A stretch of DNA of 64,000 bases from Bin127 sp965221625 (GTDB lineage: Bacteria; Chloroflexota; Dehalococcoidia; Lucifugimonadales; Lucifugimonadaceae), in contig OZ244903.1 in the NCBI GenBank assembly GCA_965221625.1, positions 434,001 through 498,000 of the forward strand. The letters run 5' to 3'. The notes under the pieces were generated by a model. That model saw nothing but the letters and a program-made list of their open reading frames with translations. It was not told where the DNA came from and did no database searches. Every line of letters starts with the position of its first letter. Position 1 is the first letter of the stretch. The position numbers and the translations under genes were made by a program. Shown here piece after piece: positions 1-7,973 of the stretch.

Positions 1-1
1 C

Positions 2-208
2 CTCTGCGCTACGCTGCCCAATGTCCGAATCTGCGAAATCGATATCGATGACGTCCCTTGGAAGGATGATCTAACGGGTGGACCGTTGGAACTTAACGAT
101 GGCGGTTTGGTTGACATACCAACGACTCCTGGTTGGGGCGTGGATCTGGACGAGGAAGTCGCCAAAGCGCACCCATGGGAACGCGGTCGCGGTCCTGGCT
201 ATCGCTGA
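2..208 (+). CDS. Enolase-superfamily (mandelate racemase/muconate lactonizing type) enzyme, 3' end only
   Basis: This is an open frame entering from the left edge and ending at TGA 206-208, about 68 codons, with no start inside the window. The translation carries CATLPNVRICEID, DDVPWKDDL and TTPGWGVDLDEE. That is the usual C-terminal tail of mandelate-racemase-like enolase-superfamily enzymes (a strand around ATLPNVR, then a tail with a PGxGVxLDEE motif). The barrel with the metal ligands lies outside the window, so the substrate cannot be guessed. It is one of three members of this superfamily here (others at 26910 and 60640). It converges on the Fic gene, 21 bp away. Confidence 0.75.
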   Translation, partial: LCATLPNVRICEIDIDDVPWKDDLTGGPLELNDGGLVDIPTTPGWGVDLDEEVAKAHPWERGRGPGYR

Positions 209-229
209 ACCAACTACAGTCCAGAGCAT

Positions 230-1402
230 TCAGAGCGGTTCGGTCCCCTCAGCGAGCAATGCCATGTAGTTGGTGTAGACGTAAACGCGATTACGACGGT
301 TGCCAGTCATTTCGGCGACGATGCCGAGTTCAGACAGAGTCTCCAATCCGGCAGCAACGCGGGGACGCGAGAGCTTTGTCTTGTCGGCTATATCCCCCAC
401 ACGTCCGACGGGGATACCTGCGAAGTACTCGTGGACTCGCAGTGCCGAAATCCGACGGCGTCCGATCTGATCAATGCGATCCCGGTCCGACTCGAAACAC
501 TCTGACAATCTGTGTGTTGTCTCGACAACCGAGGCGGCACCGCTCTTGACCGCTTCAAAGAAAAACGAAAGCCACGCCTCCCAATCGCCGTCGTATCGAA
601 CCCGGTTAAGGAGTGCCCCGTAGCGCACTCGTTGCTCCTTGATGCGCAAGCTGAGGTACAACGTCGGCGTCGTCAACAGACCGGAATGCAACAACATCAG
701 CAGTGCGAGCATGCGGCCAACACGCCCGTTGCCATCGCGAAATGGATGGATCGTCTCGAACTGCACGTGCGCGATTGCGGCCCTGATTAGCGGATGCGTG
801 GTCGGCGATTCACTTTCGGCACCGGTGACGTAATCGATGAGATCGTCCATGCAGTCGGAGATTCGATAGTGCGGCGGAGGGACGAATACGACCTCACGGG
901 CACTCTTAGCGATGACGTTTTGCAGGTCGCGAAATCCACCGGGTTGTTTAGAATGACCACGTCCGCTTTGTAGAAGTCGATGGTGGATTTCCCGGATTAG
1001 GTCGACATCAATTCCTCCGCCGTCCTCCAATCGATCCATCGCGAAGTATAGCGCGTCTAGGTAGTTGATAGTCTCTTGGGCGACGTCAATCGGGACGTCG
1101 TTCGGACGTTCGCCCATCTCGAAGAGCAAAAGATCGGGCAAACTCGATTGTGTTCCTTCGACCTGCGACGACAACACGGCTTCCTTGCCGAGGTAACTGT
1201 AGATCAGCGTCTCGGGACTGGGAAGGGATAGCGACGTCGCGTTTAGCGTCCCGATCGCCGTCAATGCGTCCGCGAGTTGCAACAGCAACTCGCCATCAAT
1301 CTGCACGGGCGGATCTGGCGGCAGTGGATTGGGTACGAAGGTGCTAACGCAGCGACCACGATCGTTGACGGTTTCGTACCTACCGGTAGGTCCGCGTTCC
1401 AT
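230..1402 (-). CDS. Fic family protein (class II, self-inhibited AMP-transferase type)
   Basis: 390 residues. The Fic core motif HPFRDGNGRVGR is at residues 219-230, with the catalytic His (219), the Asp/Gly-Asn-Gly phosphate loop and the final Arg all present. An inhibitory-helix motif SSQVEG at 78-83, matching (S/T)xxxE(G/N), places it among class II Fic proteins, which occlude their own ATP site. A Fic_N-like region precedes the core, and a winged-helix-like tail (about 320-380) follows. Family members transfer AMP to hydroxyls of target proteins; the target here is unknown. No antitoxin-sized partner is adjacent, consistent with the inhibitor being in cis. It stands alone between convergent and same-strand neighbours. 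Confidence 0.88.
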   Translation of the reverse strand: MERGPTGRYETVNDRGRCVSTFVPNPLPPDPPVQIDGELLLQLADALTAIGTLNATSLSLPSPETLIYSYLGKEAVLSSQVEGTQSSLPDLLLFEMGERPNDVPIDVAQETINYLDALYFAMDRLEDGGGIDVDLIREIHHRLLQSGRGHSKQPGGFRDLQNVIAKSAREVVFVPPPHYRISDCMDDLIDYVTGAESESPTTHPLIRAAIAHVQFETIHPFRDGNGRVGRMLALLMLLHSGLLTTPTLYLSLRIKEQRVRYGALLNRVRYDGDWEAWLSFFFEAVKSGAASVVETTHRLSECFESDRDRIDQIGRRRISALRVHEYFAGIPVGRVGDIADKTKLSRPRVAAGLETLSELGIVAEMTGNRRNRVYVYTNYMALLAEGTEPL

Positions 1403-1590
1403 AGTCGCCCTAGTTCGAGATAGTTGCGGAGGCGGCGACGAGTCATTTATGAAGTTTTTCGTGCCATTACCTACTAAACCACTTGCAGCGAAGATTTGAG
1501 GTCTATTTCTTCACGGAAGTGGCGCAGTGAAGCATTATCGTCTAATTCTTCTCACGGTCACCTTTATGAAGAGTTCGGCTACGAGCCTGA

Positions 1591-2919
1591 TTAACCGCCC
1601 GCGGGCGAGCCAAGTCCGCCGGAAACTTCCGCAATCTCTTGATCGGATAGACCCGCCTTGGACAGGATTTCTCGGTTATGCGCGCCGAGGGCTGGTGAAG
1701 CCGTAAGGTCCGGCATACCGTCCGTGAAGTTGAGGACCGGACCGCTCGTCCGATAGCGATGCCCGGTGTGGTGCTCTACCTCGACGATGTAATCGTTGGC
1801 GACGGCTTGCTCATCGTAGACCAGCTCTTCGCTGTAGCGAACCGGCCCGCAGGGGATGTCCTTGGCGTTCAGCTCCTCGACCCACTCGGCCGTCGTCTTC
1901 GTATCGAAGATGCGCTCGAACGTTTCGACCATGTCTGCAGCCAGTTGATCCGCCTCGGTAGTGCTATAGTCGAAGTTGGGATCGGTTACACGCGGGTCCT
2001 CAATCCCCAAGTGCTTGAGCAGACGGGCTCTCGCCGCCCAATCCAACGTACCCAAACACATACCACCGTCCTTCGTTCGGTATGCGCGGTAGTAGCAACG
2101 GTAGATGGATGGGCGAACGTGGCTCTGGTAATCGCCCTGGATCTCTTGATAGTTCTTTCCCTCGGCTAGCAGCTTCGGGTAGTGGTCTTGGTACCAGGTC
2201 ATGGAGGGCGTCGGTTGTTCGTTCATCTGCGTGATGCGCAACGTCTGCATCGCCAGCGCGTTCATCATCAGGCTCGTTTCGACCTTCTGACCTTTGCCGG
2301 AGTTGCCCCTGCCGATGATGCCGGCCAGCATTCCCGCCGCGGCACAGTATGCAGTCGAAAGGTCGATGTAGGAGGACGACCAAACGACTTCCGGTTGCCC
2401 GTTGGGAGTGATTTTCCCCTCGGACGTAACTGCTCCGGTGAAGCCTTGCATCACAAGATCGAAACCGGGTGCACCTCCGAGTGGCCCTTTCATGCCGTAT
2501 GCGGTGATGTCGACATAAATGATTGCGGGGTTGATGGCTGAAAGCGATTCATAGTCGATGCCAAGGGCGACGTCGGTGTCAGGTCGGTTGTTTGAGATCA
2601 CACCATCGGAGATTTTGACGATCTTAGCGAGAGCTGCCTTGCCTCGTTCATCCTTAAGGTTCAGCGCAACACTCTTAACGCCTCGATTGAGCGGCAAGAA
2701 AACGCGGCTTTCATTGGGTGCGAATGGTTGGGCATGCCGCCACGGTTCACCGCCCGGAGGTTCTACCTTGACTACCTCGGCTCCCATGTCAGCGAGAATC
2801 TGCCCGGCGAAGGGACCGGCGACGAAGTTGCCGAACTCGATCACTCGGACGCCCTCAAGGGGGCCTTTCGCCCCACTGGTTTCGCCGGCGCGACCGTTTC
2901 CTGCGTTGTCTGCGCTCAT
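1591..2919 (-). CDS. CaiB/BaiF family (class III) CoA-transferase
   Basis: About 442 residues from the chosen ATG at 2919; an in-frame upstream ATG at 2976 would add 19 residues with no family resemblance. The N-terminus GPLEGVRVIEFG, then FVAGPFAGQILADMGAEV, is the signature of family III CoA-transferases. GFDLVMQG carries the Asp expected to form the acyl-aspartyl anhydride. The C-terminal part has AEWVEELNAKDIPCGPV and a closing LGAHNREIL. Such enzymes move CoA between carboxylates (formyl, carnitine, succinyl, 2-methylacyl); the acceptor cannot be read from sequence. It is monocistronic and divergent from gyrB. Confidence 0.87.
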   Translation of the reverse strand: MSADNAGNGRAGETSGAKGPLEGVRVIEFGNFVAGPFAGQILADMGAEVVKVEPPGGEPWRHAQPFAPNESRVFLPLNRGVKSVALNLKDERGKAALAKIVKISDGVISNNRPDTDVALGIDYESLSAINPAIIYVDITAYGMKGPLGGAPGFDLVMQGFTGAVTSEGKITPNGQPEVVWSSSYIDLSTAYCAAAGMLAGIIGRGNSGKGQKVETSLMMNALAMQTLRITQMNEQPTPSMTWYQDHYPKLLAEGKNYQEIQGDYQSHVRPSIYRCYYRAYRTKDGGMCLGTLDWAARARLLKHLGIEDPRVTDPNFDYSTTEADQLAADMVETFERIFDTKTTAEWVEELNAKDIPCGPVRYSEELVYDEQAVANDYIVEVEHHTGHRYRTSGPVLNFTDGMPDLTASPALGAHNREILSKAGLSDQEIAEVSGGLGSPAGG

Positions 2920-3061
2920 GATGTTGTGGAATATACCACTTCTTGCATCGTTTCCCAACGTCATCCTGACGCACATTGCAGTTTGAACGCGTCAAGAATC
3001 AAGACTTGCCATCGGCGTGCTGATATGATTAAGGGGTATAAGCATCCTGACTTATCAAAGA

Positions 3062-3079
3062 CGCGCGCACGTGCGCGCG
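3062..3079. promoter_or_regulatory. 18-bp perfect palindrome with a following CACGTG half-copy, upstream of gyrB
   Basis: Positions 3062-3079 read identically on both strands around a central CACGTG. A 14-bp near-copy follows immediately (3064-3077 versus 3078-3091, one mismatch), giving two CACGTG cores 14 bp apart. It lies about 100 bp before the chosen gyrB start, in the divergent gap between the CoA-transferase and gyrB, and could be an operator or a leader hairpin. A candidate extended -10, TGATATGAT at 3021-3029, lies just upstream without a clear -35. If that promoter is real, the palindrome would be transcribed in the leader. Confidence 0.45.
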
Positions 3080-3179
3080 GGCACGTGCGCGAACGACGAG
3101 TATGTCTTGTTGCCGCGTTTCGAACGGCTGGGCGGATGTGGAAAACGCAGTTGACGCACCATTCGAACCTTGGAGATCT

Positions 3180-5711
3180 ATGACAACAGAAACTAAAGTC
3201 GCTCCTCCCAACGGCCATTCCGGCTCCGCCGAGTACACCGCTGACGACATCACGGTAATGGAGGGTCTTGAGGCTGTCCGAAAACGTCCGGGGATGTACA
3301 TCGGAACTACCGGTCCGGAAGGAGTCTTCCACCTGGTGCGTGAAATCGTCGACAACAGTGTCGACGAAGCAATGGCAGGTTTCGCATCCACCGTCGATAT
3401 ACGCATCAACGCTGATGGCTCGGTCTCGGTGATCGATGACGGACGCGGGATCCCGGTAGACACCCACGACAAGACTGGCAAATCGGCACTAGAAACCGTG
3501 ATGACCACTCTCCACGCCGGCGGGAAATTCGGCGGCAAGGGATATCAGGTGTCAGGTGGTCTCCACGGCGTCGGTGCCTCCGTCGTCAACGCGCTTTCGG
3601 AGTGGACCGTAGTTGAAGTGCGCCGTGAGGGCAACGTCTACTCGCAACGGTTCGAGCGCGGCGTTACCGTAACGGAAATGACGAGCCGCCCGCAAACTCC
3701 GGACGATATTCCCGGAGACGGCACGCAAGTTACCTGGATGCCGGACGCAGACATTTTCGAGAACGTGGAGTACGACTGGGATGGCGTAACCGGCCGGTTA
3801 CGCGAGATGGCGTATCTCAATCAAGGTTTGACCATCCGCCTCCGTAGTGATTGGCATGCCGAAAGCCACTGGCCGCACAACGACATCACGTTTCGGTTCG
3901 ATGGCGGCGTTCGCAGCTTCGTTCGGACGTTCAACCGACGTCGTGGGAGCATTCACGACAGCGTAGTTTACGCGGCCGGCAACATCGAAGACGTTGCCGT
4001 CGAGGTGGCATTCCAGTACAACACGTCGTTCGTCGAGAACTGCCTTTCATTCGCCAACGTAATCCGTACCGGCGACGGCGGAACACACGTCACCGGTTTC
4101 CGTTCCTCCTTGACGCGTGTCTTGAACGACTACGCCAAGCGCAACAACCTGCTCAACGGCGGCAAGGATACCGTGGGGGTGCTGTCAGGTGAGGACGTGC
4201 GCGAAGGCTTGATGTCGGTCATCAGCGTCAAAGTCAAGGACCCACAGTTCGAAGGTCAAACCAAAGGCCGTCTCGGCAACCCGGAGGTATCCGGTGCAGT
4301 CGCGCAACTCGTCGGCAGATACCTATCCGAGTTCCTTGAGGACCACCCGGACGAAGCGCGGATCATCATCGGCAAAGCATCCACGGCTGCACGGGCACGC
4401 GAGGCGGCGAAGAAGGCCCGTGATCTCATCATCCGCAAGAACGCTATGGATGGCGGATCATTGCCCGGCAAGCTGGCAGACTGCTCCGAAAAGGACCCAT
4501 CGAGGTCGGAACTCTACATAGTCGAGGGTGAGTCGGCCGGTGGTTCAGCAAAACAGGGACGCGACCGGCAATTCCAAGCAATCCTGCCACTCAAAGGCAA
4601 GATCTTGAATGTCGAGAAGGCGCGCCCGGAGAGGATGTTCGCGCACGAAGAGATCGCCGCGCTCATCACCGCCATCGGTGCCGGCATGGGCGAAGAGTTT
4701 GATCCCGAGAAACTCCGCTATCACCGCATTATCATCATGACAGATGCCGATATCGACGGTGCTCACATTCGAACCTTGCTATTGACCTTCTTCTTCCGTC
4801 ACATGCCACAGCTGATCGACGACGGATACCTTTACATCGCGCAACCGCCGCTGTACAAGGCTTCTAAAGGTCGGCGTTCTGACTGGCTTTATGCCGATGC
4901 CGAATTGGATGGCTGGATGGCGGACCGAGCATACAACGGGATGTCAATATCATCCGACGATGAAGATGTTTCTCTCACGGTACGCGGCAAGCAACTTGGC
5001 TCGACCGTTGCTTCTCTGCGCGAGTTTCGTGAATCTCTCAACATAGTACGGGCATTGGGAGTGCCGGACTCTGTTTTCTACGACCTTCTGAAAGATCCAG
5101 AGTGGCAAGACTTGGACTTCGAGCGCACGTCTCTAGCCGACATCGTCGACAACCTGAGGCCTTCAGAAGAATCCGAGAGCTCGAACGATTTTCAAACCGG
5201 TCTCTTTAGCGAAAGCGTCGACAGCGATTCACCCGGGTTCACCCGCGAGATCAACGAACCTCAGGATGATCCCGAAGACGAAGGCCCAGTTACCTACGAA
5301 ATCGACGGTTACGAACTCAACGAAGAGACCTACAACAACCCGGCGATCCGACGCTCTAAGCGCATCTATCCGAACGTTGCCAACTTCCTAGAGGTCGACA
5401 GCTTCCAACTGAAACGTCGCGACAACCTCCTCAGCGACGATCTCACCTGGGAAGAACTCCCGGAAGCACTCGAGCAGCAATCGGACACTAGCGGCATCAA
5501 CATCCAGCGGTACAAAGGTTTGGGAGAGATGAACCCCGAACAGCTGTGGGACACGACGATGAACCCAGCAAACCGCTTGATGTTCCAAGTTACTGCTAAA
5601 GACGCCATGAGTGCCGACGATATCTTCCGTACCTTGATGGGCGAAGAGGTCGCGCCCCGTCGCGACTTCATCCGCAACAACGCCCTTGAGGTTAGGAATT
5701 TGGATGTCTAG
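3180..5711 (+). CDS. gyrB: DNA gyrase subunit B
   Basis: 843 residues. The start at ATG 3180 is set by GGAG at 3172-3175; the frame is open upstream to 3102 but lacks family sequence there. The GHKL ATPase features are EIVDNSVDEA (residues 55-64), DDGRGIP and the G-box GLHGVGASVVNALS. The QTKGRLGNPEV loop precedes the TOPRIM domain, with VEGESAGGSAKQGRD and MTDADIDGAHI (about 520). The C-terminal IQRYKGLGEMNPEQLW is intact. The B subunit forms the ATPase and strand-passage gate with GyrA, which is not in this window. The segment from about 560 to 770 is roughly 145 residues longer than in short GyrBs and includes a very acidic stretch. Confidence 0.96.
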   Translation: MTTETKVAPPNGHSGSAEYTADDITVMEGLEAVRKRPGMYIGTTGPEGVFHLVREIVDNSVDEAMAGFASTVDIRINADGSVSVIDDGRGIPVDTHDKTGKSALETVMTTLHAGGKFGGKGYQVSGGLHGVGASVVNALSEWTVVEVRREGNVYSQRFERGVTVTEMTSRPQTPDDIPGDGTQVTWMPDADIFENVEYDWDGVTGRLREMAYLNQGLTIRLRSDWHAESHWPHNDITFRFDGGVRSFVRTFNRRRGSIHDSVVYAAGNIEDVAVEVAFQYNTSFVENCLSFANVIRTGDGGTHVTGFRSSLTRVLNDYAKRNNLLNGGKDTVGVLSGEDVREGLMSVISVKVKDPQFEGQTKGRLGNPEVSGAVAQLVGRYLSEFLEDHPDEARIIIGKASTAARAREAAKKARDLIIRKNAMDGGSLPGKLADCSEKDPSRSELYIVEGESAGGSAKQGRDRQFQAILPLKGKILNVEKARPERMFAHEEIAALITAIGAGMGEEFDPEKLRYHRIIIMTDADIDGAHIRTLLLTFFFRHMPQLIDDGYLYIAQPPLYKASKGRRSDWLYADAELDGWMADRAYNGMSISSDDEDVSLTVRGKQLGSTVASLREFRESLNIVRALGVPDSVFYDLLKDPEWQDLDFERTSLADIVDNLRPSEESESSNDFQTGLFSESVDSDSPGFTREINEPQDDPEDEGPVTYEIDGYELNEETYNNPAIRRSKRIYPNVANFLEVDSFQLKRRDNLLSDDLTWEELPEALEQQSDTSGINIQRYKGLGEMNPEQLWDTTMNPANRLMFQVTAKDAMSADDIFRTLMGEEVAPRRDFIRNNALEVRNLDV

Positions 5712-5842
5712 GTTCTGAGAATCAATCTCTCACCCGAAATATCCTGGCTCTCTAGTACTCAATCTCAACAATGGCGTTGTGATCGCGAACATCCTTCCGA
5801 GATAACTGCCTTACCGAGTAAGATTTGAGCCGGATCAAGTTA

Positions 5843-5922
5843 AAGGTTTGGCGTCAAAACCTTCGCGAAAGAATGTGAAGATCTTCGACAGTACTGTAGC
5901 TTCTTCAACCGAAACGAAGAAG
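5843..5922. terminator. Two short hairpins between convergent gyrB and the obg operon
   Basis: The 267-bp gap 5712-5978 holds no gene. It contains an inverted repeat AAGGTTT/AAACCTT (5843-5849 with 5857-5863, 7-nt loop) and CTTCTTC/GAAGAAG (5900-5906 with 5916-5922, 9-nt loop). Neither has a good T-run, so they are only plausible bidirectional transcription stops between converging transcripts. Confidence 0.35.
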
Positions 5923-5978
5923 TTATCAGACTCTTAGCGCGATATCAACGTGTTGTCGTCAGGAAGCTGACTCGCCGA

Positions 5979-6740
5979 TCAGTCGCTTTCGCCAAGCCGG
6001 AATCGGTGCGGTCTAGGGCGATCTGAGTTGCCAGACGATCGGAGTCCTCCTGCCATCAGCAGGACTGCTGTGGCGATTGTCCAAATGAAGAGTGCTGCAC
6101 CAGTGATGCGGTGAAGCACGGTAGCCGCGTCCCACCATATGAGCATCATCGCGCCGCCGACAACTAGTGAGATCGGTGCGATCAACTTCGAAACCCCGGA
6201 GTTCCTCCAAGTCGCTAAAGCAAACGCCAACAGCGCGCCGCCCGTTAGCGTGAAACCTATCTTGCCAGTGAGCGTCCTGAGTTGCTCAAGCAAGTATCCC
6301 ATCGAACCGGGATCTATATCAGACACCAGAATCTCGGGATGCAACGCTTGAGATCCGTAGCTCAACAAGACCTCCACACCCAAGAACGGTATCAGTAAGC
6401 CCGACACCACGGTTATTGCGCCGCCCGTCGTCAACCCCATGGTGAATGTGTTGTATGCGAGGCTGCGGTCGATTGATATGGCGGACCTCATCATGATCCC
6501 AGAAGTGAGAAGCAGTACTCCGTAGATCACTCGCATCGCCCCGTACCAAACGAACACGACGAAGTTGTCGCGAACGGCCGTGAATGTCGCCTCCACTGTT
6601 TCGTGATCGGTTGCGGATTGCAACCGCAACACGACCATCGCAACCGAAACCAGCGCGGCAGCGATGAGGATGATGCCCGTGACCAGCTGAAGCACCCGTT
6701 TAGGATAAGAACCAGGAACTCCGCTTTGCGGCTCGATCAC
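5979..6740 (-). CDS. Integral membrane protein of unknown function
   Basis: 253 residues with about six hydrophobic segments, near residues 15-38, 62-80, 96-120, 158-178, 188-203 and 212-232, and a basic/polar C-terminal tail. No family motif is recognised. The start codon lies 4 bp after the pyrE stop, so it is the last gene of the obg-nadD-pyrE unit and probably translated with it. The co-transcription with nucleotide and NAD enzymes does not itself suggest a role. Confidence 0.7.
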   Translation of the reverse strand: MIEPQSGVPGSYPKRVLQLVTGIILIAAALVSVAMVVLRLQSATDHETVEATFTAVRDNFVVFVWYGAMRVIYGVLLLTSGIMMRSAISIDRSLAYNTFTMGLTTGGAITVVSGLLIPFLGVEVLLSYGSQALHPEILVSDIDPGSMGYLLEQLRTLTGKIGFTLTGGALLAFALATWRNSGVSKLIAPISLVVGGAMMLIWWDAATVLHRITGAALFIWTIATAVLLMAGGLRSSGNSDRPRPHRFRLGESD

Positions 6741-6744
6741 CGAG

Positions 6745-7344
6745 CTATCCGAACCATCGGTGAAGCGAAGCGCGATCTGCGTCTACCCGCATCTCAGGGG
6801 TGATGGTCAGGATGTTGAAGACGGGGATGTTGCGAGATGCAATCCGTTCGTTTGCGCCTTGATTGCGGTCAAGGATGCAAAGTGTGAAGTCGACCTCGGC
6901 ATCTGCGTCTTGGACCGCATCAATGGCACTGATCAACGAGCCACCTGTAGCCAGTGTGTCGTCCCAAACCGCCACGCGATCGCCGACATCCAGATGCGCT
7001 TCGATCTGCTTGCCTAGACCGTGTGATTTTGCTTCTGAGCGAATGAAGAACCCTTTAAGTTCGTAATCTCGTTGGTGTGCACGCATCGCGATAGCACCGA
7101 TTAGCGGTACTGCCGCCACTGCGGGTCCTCCGAAGCGGTGGATGTCCCGCTTGATGAGCAGATCAATGAAGATGTCAGAGATGATTTCGGCGCACTCGCC
7201 ATCGGTGGTGAGCATCCGGCCGTCAAAGTAGAAGGTGGACTTCGAGCCGGACGTTAGCGTGAAATCGCCGTACTGCAGTGCGTCCATCTCCGTTGCAAGG
7301 GCAACCAGCCTTTCGGCGCGAGATATAGCTTGCTCGAAATTCAT
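6745..7344 (-). CDS. pyrE: Orotate phosphoribosyltransferase
   Basis: 199 residues. It should convert orotate and PRPP to OMP in pyrimidine synthesis. It has the type I phosphoribosyltransferase PRPP loop VAVWDDTLATGGSLIS, preceded by a GDF(T)LTSGSKSTFYFD start typical of OPRTs. KGFFIRSEAKSHGLGKQIE is the flexible catalytic loop (canonical form FxRKexKxHGxgxxiEG); the usual catalytic Arg-Lys is Arg-Ser here and Lys appears two residues later. The ATG overlaps the nadD stop (ATGA, 4 nt), which implies coupled translation. Confidence 0.87.
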   Translation of the reverse strand: MNFEQAISRAERLVALATEMDALQYGDFTLTSGSKSTFYFDGRMLTTDGECAEIISDIFIDLLIKRDIHRFGGPAVAAVPLIGAIAMRAHQRDYELKGFFIRSEAKSHGLGKQIEAHLDVGDRVAVWDDTLATGGSLISAIDAVQDADAEVDFTLCILDRNQGANERIASRNIPVFNILTITPEMRVDADRASLHRWFG

Positions 7345-7934
7345 CGATACAGTCCAGATTCAAGGATAAAAGCGTGCACCTTGGCGGGGATCAACGCTCC
7401 CACACGGCCATAGTCGCGTGCCCCATATGCCGAGCGCAGGGCGGTAGCACTGACGTCTAACTTTGGACCCTCGGTGAGGATCGTGGTGGGAGGAAGAGAT
7501 TCAGTCGCATTGAAGCGTGTTCCGGGACGTTGAACGATCGCCAATGTGCAGGCATCCAATAGCTCCTCGTAGAGGTGCCAACGAGGCAACTCAGTGACGG
7601 CGTCGGAACCAAGTGCCAGAACGATTTCTCGTGTTGCGCCGTAGATCGCGCGTAAGTCGGAGATTGTGTCGAACGAATACGTAGTGCCCTGTCGCTTAAT
7701 GTCGACGTCCGATACTGCAATCTGAGCTTCGCCTTCAAAGGCGAGACTCGCCATTTTCAATCGTTGCGATGGCGATGCTATCGGTTCTTGCTCGCGGAGC
7801 CACGGTTGACCGGCAGGTATCACGAGGACAGTTTCCGGATGCAAGACGTCGCGGAGATGTCGGGCGATTGCAACGTGTCCGTTGTGAACGGGGTCGAAAG
7901 TTCCCCCAAAGGCGACTACTCGCAGGTTGGGCAT
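7341..7934 (-). CDS. nadD: Nicotinate-nucleotide adenylyltransferase
   Basis: 197 residues. It joins ATP and nicotinate mononucleotide to make deamido-NAD. The nucleotidylyltransferase motif GGTFDPVHNGH lies near the N-terminus (about 10-20), with the (T/H)xGH-type catalytic histidines. The C-terminal LDVSATALR corresponds to the ISxTxIR motif of the family. The length is typical. The order obg-nadD is a common bacterial pairing; here pyrE follows with a 4-nt overlap. Confidence 0.92.
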   Translation of the reverse strand: MPNLRVVAFGGTFDPVHNGHVAIARHLRDVLHPETVLVIPAGQPWLREQEPIASPSQRLKMASLAFEGEAQIAVSDVDIKRQGTTYSFDTISDLRAIYGATREIVLALGSDAVTELPRWHLYEELLDACTLAIVQRPGTRFNATESLPPTTILTEGPKLDVSATALRSAYGARDYGRVGALIPAKVHAFILESGLYR

Positions 7935-7973
7935 TGATCGAAAGTACCAGTCAGGTGACAGTCAACTCGATCG

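Noticed and set aside
20..549. Plus-strand open frames of 63 and 138 codons at 78-269 and 133-549
   Set aside because: The frame starting at position 2 gives clear enolase-superfamily C-terminal sequence, and the rest lies opposite the Fic gene.
3102..3179. Upstream extension of gyrB to 3102
   Set aside because: The 26 extra residues resemble nothing in GyrB and lack a ribosome site, whereas GGAG stands at the right distance before ATG 3180.
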